Assembly: GCA_023418315.1 (NCBI GenBank)
Contig: JAEZZY010000017.1
Span: 1 to 29,432 of the forward strand
Length of the DNA stretch: 29,432 bases
DNA from: Bacteroidota bacterium
GTDB taxonomy: Bacteria; Bacteroidota; Bacteroidia; Chitinophagales; Chitinophagaceae
Reading direction: 5' to 3'
Shown: positions 14,824 through 22,328 of the stretch, in pieces
How the letters are laid out: every line of letters begins with the position of its first letter
How positions within the stretch are numbered: position 1 is the stretch's first letter
Program-made: the position numbers and the translations under genes
The notes under the pieces: generated by a model
What the model was told of the DNA's origin: nothing
What the model saw: the letters and a program-made list of their open reading frames with translations, nothing else
Databases searched by the model: none

Positions 14824-14853
14824 CAAATTTACAGGGCTATGACAAAATTACAA
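14824..14853 (-). promoter_or_regulatory. Promoter of the nuoA-G series
   Basis: On the minus strand a perfect -7 box TAAATTTG (14831-14824) is preceded, after 19 nt, by TTG (14853-14851) as the -33 element. Transcription would begin near 14817, about a dozen nt before the nuoA ATG. Confidence 0.65.
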
Positions 14854-14993
14854 GTTTATTATTGAGCGCATTGCAGCAATAAGGAAGATTCCGGGCGGCA
14901 AAACGAAGCGAAGAATGCAGCCTTGCTGTCTGTAAAGGAATTGCCGGCTTGCTTACAGCCAAAAAAGAACTATAAATTATAGAACGAACCGCT

Positions 14994-15001
14994 TATTTTT
15001 G
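14994..15001 (+). promoter_or_regulatory. Candidate -7 box for nuoH
   Basis: TATTTTTG fits TAnnTTTG and ends 7 nt before the nuoH ATG, so the transcript would be leaderless or nearly so. No TTG is found at the right distance upstream, which lowers confidence. Confidence 0.4.
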
Positions 15002-15008
15002 CGCTGCT

Positions 15009-16082
15009 ATGTTTTTATTGATTGACTGGCTTTTGATACTTGAAAAAGTAGGATTAATATCTGTAATCCTCATGGTATCCCTCGGTGTGGCTGCCTATGC
15101 TACCTGGGGCGAACGTAAAGTAGCCGCCGTAATGCAAGATCGTATAGGTCCCAGCCGTGCAGGTCCCTTTGGGCTTTTGCAGCCACTGGCTGATGGTTTG
15201 AAACTATTTATGAAAGAAGAGATCATTCCGAACAGCTCCTCAAAGATTCTCTTCGTGCTGGCGCCGGGGTTGTTTATGATTACCGCATTGATGACAAGCG
15301 CCGTGATACCGTGGGGACCGAGTTTTACCATTGGAGATCGCACAATATCCCTACAGGTAGCCGATATTAATATAGCCGTGCTTTTCGTATTTGGTGTGGT
15401 GAGCCTCGGCGTATATGGCATCATGCTCGGCGGGTGGGCATCCAACAATAAATTTTCCTTACTGAGCAGCATCCGTGCGGCTTCGCAGGCTATATCTTAT
15501 GAGCTGGCCATGGGGATTTCGCTTATAGCCTTGCTGATGATGGCGAATACGCTTAGCCTCAATGAAATCGTTCAACAACAACATGGGTTTTGGAGTGATG
15601 GTTATTTTACCTGGAATTTCTTTAAACAACCCCTCGGATTTTTCATTTTCTTAGTATGTGCATTTGCAGAACTGAACCGTGCGCCTTTTGACCTGCCCGA
15701 ATGTGAAAGCGAATTGAATATGGGCTATCACCTTGAATATTCTTCTATGAAGCTGGGTATGTTTTTGTTTGCCGAATACATCAATATGTTCATCAGCAGC
15801 GCAGTGATGGCGACCTTGTTTTTTGGAGGCTATAACTATCCGTTTATGGATAATGTAGCGAATGCGCTGGGTGAAGGCAGTGTGTTGTTTTCCCTCACTT
15901 GTGTAGCCGCGTTCTTTATAAAAATTATCGCGTTCATTTTGTTTTTCATGTTTATTCGTTGGACACTGCCGCGTTTCCGCTATGACCAACTGATGAACTT
16001 AGGATGGAAATCGCTGATACCGCTTGCCTTGTTTAATATGCTGGTAACGGGAGCCGTTATTTTGTGGCTTATGGAGCAGTAG
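15009..16082 (+). CDS. nuoH: NADH-quinone oxidoreductase subunit H
   Basis: 357 residues, a membrane subunit of complex I that helps form the quinone tunnel, with about eight or nine hydrophobic helices. Family signatures are GERKVAAVMQDRIGPSRAGP (about 29-48), with PLADGLKLFMKEE after it, and the loop AELNRAPFDLPECESELNMGY. The C-terminal motif FIRWTLPRFRYDQLM is also present. The gene is divergent from nuoA, 203 nt away, rather than following nuoG. It is not followed by nuoI: the next gene is an Lrp-type regulator on the other strand. nuoI-N must lie elsewhere if the enzyme is complete. Confidence 0.96.
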   Translation: MFLLIDWLLILEKVGLISVILMVSLGVAAYATWGERKVAAVMQDRIGPSRAGPFGLLQPLADGLKLFMKEEIIPNSSSKILFVLAPGLFMITALMTSAVIPWGPSFTIGDRTISLQVADINIAVLFVFGVVSLGVYGIMLGGWASNNKFSLLSSIRAASQAISYELAMGISLIALLMMANTLSLNEIVQQQHGFWSDGYFTWNFFKQPLGFFIFLVCAFAELNRAPFDLPECESELNMGYHLEYSSMKLGMFLFAEYINMFISSAVMATLFFGGYNYPFMDNVANALGEGSVLFSLTCVAAFFIKIIAFILFFMFIRWTLPRFRYDQLMNLGWKSLIPLALFNMLVTGAVILWLMEQ

Positions 16083-16120
16083 CAGATAGGCAGATAAAGC
16101 ATGATGAAGGCGGCTATAGA

Positions 16121-16206
16121 TAACATGGAAAAAGCCTAATAGCTATTCTTCTTTTCAACGGTGCCAACGCCACTGAAGCTTTATAGAAGCAGTGCAGCTC
16201 GGACCC
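16121..16206 (-). repeat. Interspersed ~85-bp repeat, copy B
   Basis: On the minus strand it reads GGGTCCGAGCTGC, then AAAGCTTCAGTGGCGTTGGC, ACCGTTG and, after a diverged middle, GGCTTTTTCCATGTTAT. The two ends and the GGCGTTGGCACCGTT core match copy A. It lies in the convergent gap between nuoH and the Lrp gene; no ordinary terminator was seen in that gap. Confidence 0.65.
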
Positions 16207-16231
16207 AAAAAAATCCAAATTCCCCGGTTGC

Positions 16232-16744
16232 CTACGCCTGTTCTTCATGCACCATGATATGGGTTTGTTTGATCACACCCATCACAAAAACACTTTGCAC
16301 ATTGCCTATATTTTCGCTTTGGCTTAGCTTATTCACGTGGAAATTATAATAGTCGTCCATGTCTGCGGCGATGACTTTCAGCATAAAATCAAACTCGCCG
16401 GAAATGTTGTAACATTCGATGACTTCGTGTAGGGAAAGGATGTGTTTTATAAACCGTGCGCCTGCGGTTTTGCTATGTTCTTTAAGGCTTACGTAGCAAA
16501 TGACCATCAATTGCTTTCTGATTTTTGAAGGATCTACCAGGGCGGCATATTGTTTGATTACGCCGGTGTTTTCCATCCGTTTTATCCGTTCATGCACAGG
16601 CGTGGTGCTGAGATATACCTGTTCGGCAATTTCTTTTACGGTGATGCGTGCATTTTGCTGGAGCAAAGCCAATATGGCAATATCTGTTTTGTCTAACGAC
16701 ACCGGCGCATTGGTGGTTTGTTCTGTTTTTATTTTTTTAGCCAT
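16232..16744 (-). CDS. Lrp/AsnC-family transcriptional regulator
   Basis: 170 residues from the ATG at 16744. An N-terminal helix-turn-helix lies at about 18-65 (LDKTDIAILALLQQNARITV, then EIAEQVYLSTTPVHERIKRME). The C-terminal RAM domain has the ligand-sensing pattern with ECYNISGEFDFMLKVIAADMDDYYNF. Such regulators assemble as octamers and respond to amino acids. A more upstream TTG would fall in the -7 box TATATTTG, so the ATG is chosen, which would make the mRNA practically leaderless. It is divergent from ahcY, so control of that gene is possible but unproven. Confidence 0.9.
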   Translation of the reverse strand: MAKKIKTEQTTNAPVSLDKTDIAILALLQQNARITVKEIAEQVYLSTTPVHERIKRMENTGVIKQYAALVDPSKIRKQLMVICYVSLKEHSKTAGARFIKHILSLHEVIECYNISGEFDFMLKVIAADMDDYYNFHVNKLSQSENIGNVQSVFVMGVIKQTHIMVHEEQA

Positions 16745-16747
16745 AGG

Positions 16748-16770
16748 CAAATATAGTTTTGTCCTACAAA
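16748..16770 (-). promoter_or_regulatory. Candidate lrp -7 box with adjacent palindrome
   Basis: The minus strand carries TATATTTG (16755-16748), ending 3 nt before the ATG. Just upstream is the palindrome TTTGT-cct-ACAAA (16758-16770), between the -7 box and the expected -33 region. It could be an operator for autoregulation; this is inference. Confidence 0.4.
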
Positions 16771-16807
16771 GTCATTTTGAAAAAGAATAATTTCCCAAAT
16801 AGCTGTC

Positions 16808-16843
16808 TTTGACTATTATTTTATCCTACGCACCTTACCTTTG
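16808..16843 (+). promoter_or_regulatory. Promoter of ahcY
   Basis: The -7 box is TACCTTTG (16836-16843), fitting TAnnTTTG. A TTTG at 16808-16811 may be the -33 element, although the 24-nt spacer is longer than usual. The start codon is 22 nt downstream of the -7 box. Confidence 0.55.
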
Positions 16844-16865
16844 CGAGACTAAAAAATAATAAAAC

Positions 16866-18194
16866 ATGTCAACAGCCACTCGTAACCAGATTGATTTTAA
16901 ACTTCCTTACAAAGTAAAAGATATGAGCCTCGCCGAATGGGGGCGTAAGGAAATAAAACTTGCCGAGGCCGAAATGCCGGGCTTGATGTCCATCCGCAAA
17001 GAATTTGGCGCACAAAAACCATTGAAGGGCGCACGCATAGCAGGCTGCCTGCACATGACCATCCAAACCGCCGTATTGATAGAAACACTCGTAGAACTGG
17101 GCGCTGAAGTACGCTGGAGCTCATGCAATATCTTTTCTACCCAAGACCATGCCGCTGCCGCTATCGCTGCTGCCGGTATCGGAGTATTCGCATGGAAAGG
17201 ACAAACGCAAGCGGAAGCCGACTGGTGTATTGAGCAAACACTCTTCTTCGGCAGTGAAGATCGTCCGTTGAACATGATTCTGGATGATGGCGGCGACCTT
17301 ACCAATATGGTTCTGGATAATTATACCGAACTGATCCAGCACATCAAAGGCATAAGCGAAGAAACGACTACAGGTGTGCATCGTCTTTACGAAAGAATGC
17401 AAAAAGGAACTTTGCCTATGCCTGCTATCAATGTAAACGATAGTGTTACCAAATCCAAATTCGACAATAAATATGGTTGTAAAGAAAGCCTGGTAGATGC
17501 CATCCGCCGTGCTACGGATGTGATGATGGCCGGTAAAGTGGCTGTAGTAGGCGGCTACGGGGATGTGGGTAAAGGCTCCGCAGAATCGCTTCGTGGCGCC
17601 GGCGCTCGTGTAATCGTTACCGAAATAGACCCCATCTGCGCATTGCAAGCAGCTATGGATGGTTTTGAAGTGAAGAAAATGGTGGATGCAGTAAAAGAAG
17701 CGGACATTATCGTTACAGCTTCCGGTTGTCGCGACCTCATCACCGGCGAGCATTTCAAACTGATGAAAGACAAAGCGATTGTTTGCAACATCGGTCACTT
17801 TGATATAGAAATAGATGTAGCATGGCTAAACGATAACTATGGTACTACCAAAAACACCATCAAACCGCAGGTAGATCTTTATACTATAGAAGGTAAGGAC
17901 ATTATCCTATTGGCGGAAGGCCGCTTGGTAAATCTCGGTTGCGCTACAGGGCATCCAAGCTTTGTAATGAGTAATTCTTTTACCAACCAAACTCTGGCTC
18001 AAATTGAGCTTTGGACTAATCATAGCAACTACGAAAACAAAGTGTATGTGCTTCCGAAACATCTGGATGAAAAAGTAGCCCGTTTGCATTTGGCTAAGAT
18101 AGGCGTGGAACTGGATATATTGACGGATGCTCAATCTGCTTATTTAGGCATTGCTAAGGAAGGCCCTTATAAAGCGGAACATTACCGTTATTAA
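16866..18194 (+). CDS. ahcY: Adenosylhomocysteinase (SAH hydrolase)
   Basis: 442 residues. The enzyme reversibly splits S-adenosylhomocysteine into adenosine and homocysteine and so clears the inhibitor left by SAM-dependent methylation; it is cytosolic and uses tightly bound NAD. Visible marks are the N-terminal ARIAGCLHMTIQTAVLIETL, the catalytic segment VNDSVTKSKFDNKYGCKESL, the NAD-binding loop GYGDVGKG (230-237), and the closing C-terminus GPYKAEHYRY that completes the neighbouring active site. The length is standard for the bacterial form. It is a single gene with its own promoter and a strong terminator; the divergent Lrp gene may or may not regulate it. Confidence 0.97.
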   Translation: MSTATRNQIDFKLPYKVKDMSLAEWGRKEIKLAEAEMPGLMSIRKEFGAQKPLKGARIAGCLHMTIQTAVLIETLVELGAEVRWSSCNIFSTQDHAAAAIAAAGIGVFAWKGQTQAEADWCIEQTLFFGSEDRPLNMILDDGGDLTNMVLDNYTELIQHIKGISEETTTGVHRLYERMQKGTLPMPAINVNDSVTKSKFDNKYGCKESLVDAIRRATDVMMAGKVAVVGGYGDVGKGSAESLRGAGARVIVTEIDPICALQAAMDGFEVKKMVDAVKEADIIVTASGCRDLITGEHFKLMKDKAIVCNIGHFDIEIDVAWLNDNYGTTKNTIKPQVDLYTIEGKDIILLAEGRLVNLGCATGHPSFVMSNSFTNQTLAQIELWTNHSNYENKVYVLPKHLDEKVARLHLAKIGVELDILTDAQSAYLGIAKEGPYKAEHYRY

Positions 18195-18224
18195 TACCGG
18201 CATTTTCAATAAAGAAAAGGAAAG

Positions 18225-18249
18225 GCAGACTGGAAGGTCTGCTTTTTTT
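18225..18249 (+). terminator. Rho-independent terminator of ahcY
   Basis: A GCAGAC/GTCTGC stem (18225-18230 and 18237-18242) with a six-nt loop is followed by seven T. The minus strand after the stem is also T-rich, so it may serve the convergent histidine kinase gene as well. Confidence 0.85.
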
Positions 18250-18264
18250 CTACGAATAAGTCAT

Positions 18265-19056
18265 TTATTCATCGCCTATAGGCAATAAAATAGTGATGGT
18301 GCAGCCTTCGCCTAAAGCGCTTTCTGCATATATGGTTCCGTTGTGATTTTCGACAATTTTTTTACAAATGGACAGCCCTATACCGGTGCCTTCATACTCA
18401 TGCTTGCCATGCAACCGCTGGAATAATTCAAATATCCTTTCCTTATACTCTTCTTCAAAACCAATTCCATTATCCGAAACCGTAAGTTGCCAATACCTAT
18501 TGTCTTCTTCGCCTTCTTCACGGTGTATTTTTTTCGCACCAATTTTGATTACAGGAGCTACATCGGCTTTGCGGTATTTTAGGGAATTGCCGATAAGATT
18601 TTCCAGCAATTGCAAAAACTGGTGGGGGATAAGTTTTAGGGTAGGTAATTCATCTGATAGCAAGGTTGCATTTTTTTCAATGATGGATTCTTGCAAGTCT
18701 TGTTTTACTTCCTCTAAAAGTTGGTTAAGGTCTTGTTTTACAAATATTTTTTCGTCGGTATTGGTACGGGAGTAATTGAGCAATGCGTCAATCAGTTTTT
18801 TCATCCGTTCTGTAGCGGATAAGATGCGGCGAAAATGATCCGCAGCTAAAGGGGAGAAATTTGCTGCTTCTGTTTCCAGAATACGCTCGCTAAAAATGTG
18901 AATTTTTCGCAAGGGCTCGCGGAGATCGTGGCTGGCCACATAGGCAAAGGATTCTAATTCTTGATTTTTTTTCTGAAGCTCTTTTACTGTGCTTTCCAAT
19001 CGTTGGATTGTTTCCTGTAAGTAAGCTTCACTTTTAATTGGGGTTCCGGTGTCCAT
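18265..19056 (-). CDS. Soluble sensor histidine kinase without input domain
   Basis: 263 residues from the ATG at 19056; the upstream extension needs a TTG. A short coiled coil (about 10-36) leads to HisKA with the phospho-accepting His43 in SHDLREPLRK. The ATPase domain follows: N box NLIGNSLKYRK, G1 DNGIGF, F box with FQRL, and G2 GTGIGLSICKKI. There is no PAS, GAF or membrane helix, so the signal must come through a partner or the coiled coil. This compact layout resembles phytochrome-like or cyanobacterial-type kinases common in Bacteroidota, usually with PAS domains. No response regulator is adjacent. It is divergent from the SRP RNA. Confidence 0.88.
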   Translation of the reverse strand: MDTGTPIKSEAYLQETIQRLESTVKELQKKNQELESFAYVASHDLREPLRKIHIFSERILETEAANFSPLAADHFRRILSATERMKKLIDALLNYSRTNTDEKIFVKQDLNQLLEEVKQDLQESIIEKNATLLSDELPTLKLIPHQFLQLLENLIGNSLKYRKADVAPVIKIGAKKIHREEGEEDNRYWQLTVSDNGIGFEEEYKERIFELFQRLHGKHEYEGTGIGLSICKKIVENHNGTIYAESALGEGCTITILLPIGDE

Positions 19057-19089
19057 AACGCAAATATTGCACAACTTTCAGCATAAAAA

Positions 19090-19121
19090 TTGTGCCTGTA
19101 AAGATAAACTTCCTACATTTG
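19090..19121 (+). promoter_or_regulatory. Promoter of the SRP RNA gene
   Basis: TTG at 19090-19092 and the perfect -7 box TACATTTG (19114-19121) are separated by 21 nt. Transcription would start about 5-7 nt later, which is exactly where the RNA stem begins. Confidence 0.7.
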
Positions 19122-19125
19122 CACC

Positions 19126-19222
19126 CCGGCAGGTCTTATACGGCCAGCTCCTACTAATCCCCCAGGGCAGGAATGCAGCAAGGGCGTGTGGTTGTAGCGG
19201 TGCGATGTAAGTAACCTGCCGG
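19126..19222 (+). ncRNA. ffs: Signal recognition particle RNA (4.5S type, small)
   Basis: The two ends pair as CCGGCAGGT (19126-19134) with ACCTGCCGG (19214-19222). The apical region contains CAGGGCAGGAATGCAGCAAG followed by GGCG, the Bacteroidota form of the conserved SRP RNA loop bound by Ffh. The 3' segment GGTGCGATGTAAGTAACCTG is also typical. The size is about 97 nt. A run of seven T directly after the closing stem (19223-19229) gives an intrinsic terminator. The RNA pairs with Ffh to target nascent membrane proteins to FtsY. It is placed between a divergent kinase gene and a convergent 122-residue ORF whose stop codon touches the T tract. Confidence 0.92.
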
Positions 19223-19227
19223 TTTTT

Positions 19228-19596
19228 TTAGGCATACACTGATTCTTGTTCGCAGAATCGCTCGGTAGCTCTGAGTGTTTTTTTCAACCATTTTTCCATA
19301 GCCGATTCCGACCATACTTCGCTTAGCTGGGTTCCTAGTTTTCTCAAAGCTATTTTTTCTTCTTTATGAAGTTCTTGTTGCAATAGATAGTGCAATGCGG
19401 TAGCCAGGTTTGATTTTACAGTATTGAATTGTGTGGGATAACCGGTTTGCCTCAAATCCACCCCGATTCGAATGTAATAAAGCAGATAATATATTTTTTT
19501 GTCTGCGCCCAGCTCTACAACGGGCATGTCCAAGCGGTAAGCACGCATCATTAATTTTTCATAAAGCACGCCTGTTTCTTTGATATGTGATTCCAT
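19228..19596 (-). CDS. Unrecognised helical protein, 122 residues
   Basis: I do not recognise the family. The protein looks fully helical and soluble, without signal peptide. Segments that stand out are YEKLMMRAYRLDMPVVELG, KIYYLLYYIRIGVDLRQTGY, VKSNLATALHYLLQQELHKE and a basic C-terminal helix before CEQESVYA. The high Tyr and Leu content and four predicted helices suggest a small bundle. There is no clear DNA-binding or catalytic motif. The gene reads toward the SRP RNA terminator, and its TAA lies at the end of that T tract. Codon use and base content look like the neighbours, and an ATG at 19596 is the only sensible start. Confidence 0.6.
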   Translation of the reverse strand: MESHIKETGVLYEKLMMRAYRLDMPVVELGADKKIYYLLYYIRIGVDLRQTGYPTQFNTVKSNLATALHYLLQQELHKEEKIALRKLGTQLSEVWSESAMEKWLKKTLRATERFCEQESVYA

Positions 19597-19822
19597 CGTT
19601 CAGCTTTTAATCGTTTGTTGGTAAATAGTGAAATGAGAATACGAACAAAGGGCAATTATCAACCGCAAAGATGGCTGTAACGACTTGGGAAAAGCTTTCC
19701 CTTACGTGTTTTGTATCTTAACGATTTGACGACACAAAGCTATTTAGGAACATCTTGTTGGCTCTTGCAGAATCCGAAAAAGATTTTTTACAAAAGGGAG
19801 CGTTTACAACATTTTTTATAAA

Positions 19823-19853
19823 AAAATCCCGAAGAGGAGCTCTTCGGGATTTT
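19823..19853 (-). terminator. Terminator of the M43 protease gene
   Basis: A perfect 14-bp stem (AAAATCCCGAAGAG with its complement) and a 3-nt loop lie 23 nt past the protease stop. On the minus strand the stem is followed by a T-rich run. The remaining 19597-19822 shows no gene. Confidence 0.85.
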
Positions 19854-19875
19854 CATGAAAGGAAGAAAAAAGCGA

Positions 19876-22224
19876 TTAATATACTACCAGTTTATCGGTG
19901 TTTTTATGATTGTTGCTTATCACAGTTACCAGGTATATTCCTTTTACGGAAATATAATTGGCAGGGATTTCCACTCTGGTTTCACCGGCAACGTTGGCTT
20001 CTGTTTGGTAAACCACTTTTCCGGTCATGTCCGTAATACGCACGGTTACTTTTTCGGAAGTGTTTGAGCCTTTGATGACTACAGAAGAGCTTCCTGTAGT
20101 GGGGTTGGGTGCAAGGGCGAATCCATTCTTTTGATAGGCAATGCCATTTACATCTGTAGGGAAATCATTGAAGGATAAACGATCAATATATACATTATTT
20201 CCTGTGGCTCTATAGCCGGTCATTAAATTATCTACTTTACCGCTGCATTTGTATCTGAATCGGAAGATGACATTGGAAGTACGGTCGCCTTTGGGAATGT
20301 CGTAGCTGCACATACGCCAGTCGTCTGCAGTTTTTGGTACAAACTCGGTAGTGTCTATTCCTGCTGTTATGAGTTCACCTTTTTTGAGGGTCTTCAAAAC
20401 TTTCCATATTGCGCCTGTGCATGATTTATAGCTAATTTCCAATTCATCATTCATAGCAGCGGTATTGCTGGTAGTGGCTGCTGCTGCCAGCATAAAGTTG
20501 AGATTACAATAGGTGCTGGCGGCATAGGAGGTAAGATCGAAAGGAGGCGTGTAAAATTCGTCCAAATCTCCGATAGGAGTATTGTACATTATGGCTGGGA
20601 TACCTTTTTTCACCCGACTGTCATAGGCGTTCATACACATAGAAGCATTGTCCCAATAGCCAACATTCGTAACGCGTGTCCATTTATTTTCATTTCCATA
20701 GTGGTTGAAAATAGGGTATTCGTTCAGGTCCGGATCGTTATCAAAGCTTTGCATATAGCCTCTTACATCGGTTCCGGTAGTTTTGGCTATATATACTGCA
20801 CTATCTCTTGTAATTGTACCCACACCGGCATTCGATGTTGCGGTGAGGGTTACGCTAGCCCATCCGGGGTTGGCAAAGTTCTGAAGCGTAATGTTGGAGC
20901 TGGTGGCGGTTTTACTTACACCGGCAGCATCTGTAAATGTCCAGTTTACACTGGTGATGGTATCATTCCAGCTTTCATTACTAAAGGAGATGTTTTGCCC
21001 TACACAGGCTACTACGTTTTGTTCGGATGGACCGTTAACGCCGGAGCTGTTGGTAGAAAAATCGGCTATAGGAGGCAAATCCTGGCGGGGTCTGATATTG
21101 CCGTTGGCATCCGTTACACCGGTATTCAGTAGGTTGGCACTGCTTATGAGGTTGTTTCTGTTGGCTACATTAGAGCGCAATGCGGCTCTCATAGCCACTC
21201 CTTGCAGGTAGGTAAACATTTTTGCACATCCGGTATAATCCATGATGTTTTCTGCATTGGTTGTATCAGGATAGTCAATCGTAACATTATTAATGCTATC
21301 ACCCACATTAAATAAATTTTTAGCTAAGGGACCGGAGTATGTTTTTTCATAAGCCACAGCACAACTGGAGTCATAGAGGGACGCATCACTACAACCGGTG
21401 CTGAAGTGCCCTTTTGTAGGCGGGGTATCGTCTATACCGTCATCACCACATATTGTATTTCCTCCGTCAAGACCATTTGCATCACCCCATACGTGGCGCA
21501 GGTTCAGGCTATGCCCTAATTCATGTGCGAGGGTATGATCCCATATTGTTTGTGAGGAGCGACAAATAACCCCATCATAGTAAACAGAAGTAGGGCTGCT
21601 GTTCATAGATCCCGGAAGAAGTGCGTAAGCGCCGGCATCTGTATGATTCACATCAAAGGCTTTAATAATCCATATATTCATGTAAGCCTGAGAGGGCCAT
21701 TGGTCGCCTTTGGCTTGGTCTCCTGCGGCATAAGTAAGATAAGAACGACGACGTGTAATCCCTTTGGTGGGCTGCCCGTTAGGGTCTATTTGCGCCATGT
21801 GAAATTGTATGTTTGGCTTTCCACGGTATTTTACCGGGGTACCGGGGATATTGCCTGCATAGGTAGCAATTACATTACTATCGCTATTGGCTCTGCGGAA
21901 ACATTGGTTAATATCATCCAATGCTCTATATACATCATTGTCTGAAATGTTTTCATTACCATAGTCATGTATTATATGAAAAACAATAGGCACATGTAGT
22001 ACGTCATTATCATTAATGTCGGTAGTTTTAGAGAACGTACTCCAGTCCATTTTCATGACCATTGCTTCCATCTCTGCTTTTAGTTGCGCATCATAGAAGG
22101 CCATTTTATCGGGATATTGCTCCCTTATTTTGTTATTCACTTCATCAGTGCCGCAATGATACTGAGCCTGCGCAGAAGTAGCTAATACTGCTACTGCGGA
22201 TAAGAGTAAAAATGATTTCTTCAC
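19876..22224 (-). CDS. Secreted M43-type zinc metalloprotease with T9SS tail
   Basis: 782 residues. The start is taken as GTG at 22224, which gives an ideal signal peptide (VKKSFLLLSAVAVLATSAQA); a longer frame would begin with TTG. The catalytic domain has HELGHSLNLRH (zinc ligands His234, His238, His244; Glu235 as the catalytic base) and the Met-turn region NIMDYTGC, typical of pappalysin/cytophagalysin M43 enzymes. A PKD-like domain follows (about 390-490), then a beta-sandwich region. The last ~80 residues are a type IX sorting domain (LAPNPTTG, ITDMTGKVVYQ, KGIYLVTV, KLVVY). It is predicted to be exported by Sec and then carried across the outer membrane by T9SS. The likely role is extracellular protein breakdown. 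Confidence 0.92.
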   Translation of the reverse strand: MKKSFLLLSAVAVLATSAQAQYHCGTDEVNNKIREQYPDKMAFYDAQLKAEMEAMVMKMDWSTFSKTTDINDNDVLHVPIVFHIIHDYGNENISDNDVYRALDDINQCFRRANSDSNVIATYAGNIPGTPVKYRGKPNIQFHMAQIDPNGQPTKGITRRRSYLTYAAGDQAKGDQWPSQAYMNIWIIKAFDVNHTDAGAYALLPGSMNSSPTSVYYDGVICRSSQTIWDHTLAHELGHSLNLRHVWGDANGLDGGNTICGDDGIDDTPPTKGHFSTGCSDASLYDSSCAVAYEKTYSGPLAKNLFNVGDSINNVTIDYPDTTNAENIMDYTGCAKMFTYLQGVAMRAALRSNVANRNNLISSANLLNTGVTDANGNIRPRQDLPPIADFSTNSSGVNGPSEQNVVACVGQNISFSNESWNDTITSVNWTFTDAAGVSKTATSSNITLQNFANPGWASVTLTATSNAGVGTITRDSAVYIAKTTGTDVRGYMQSFDNDPDLNEYPIFNHYGNENKWTRVTNVGYWDNASMCMNAYDSRVKKGIPAIMYNTPIGDLDEFYTPPFDLTSYAASTYCNLNFMLAAAATTSNTAAMNDELEISYKSCTGAIWKVLKTLKKGELITAGIDTTEFVPKTADDWRMCSYDIPKGDRTSNVIFRFRYKCSGKVDNLMTGYRATGNNVYIDRLSFNDFPTDVNGIAYQKNGFALAPNPTTGSSSVVIKGSNTSEKVTVRITDMTGKVVYQTEANVAGETRVEIPANYISVKGIYLVTVISNNHKNTDKLVVY

Positions 22225-22264
22225 TATAGTTAATTTTTTTGGTAGCAAAAATTAATTTGGTTTT

Positions 22265-22272
22265 CAAAGATA
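22265..22272 (-). promoter_or_regulatory. -7 box of the M43 protease gene
   Basis: The minus strand reads TATCTTTG, a perfect TAnnTTTG, 40 nt upstream of the chosen GTG. The distance supports the GTG rather than the TTG start. No clear -33 TTG is seen. Confidence 0.5.
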
Positions 22273-22328
22273 GTCTTTCCGTTAAAAGTTTGAAAACATT
22301 TTTGTCATCGGAATATAATATTTTATAA

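Noticed and set aside
5062..16206. Composite transposon or genomic island over the nuo region
   Set aside because: No transposase, integrase, tRNA target or long terminal repeats. The nuo genes show no unusual composition. The inserts look like separate small events.
16771..16865. SAH or SAM riboswitch before ahcY
   Set aside because: The leader after the -7 box is only about 20 nt, and I see no conserved riboswitch core in the gap.
17121..17798. 225-codon open frame antisense to ahcY
   Set aside because: A shadow of a highly conserved gene, with a composition not like a real protein.
19755..20036. 93-codon open frame near the M43 protease end
   Set aside because: It crosses the terminator hairpin and overlaps the type IX sorting domain on the other strand. 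Its translation is low-quality.
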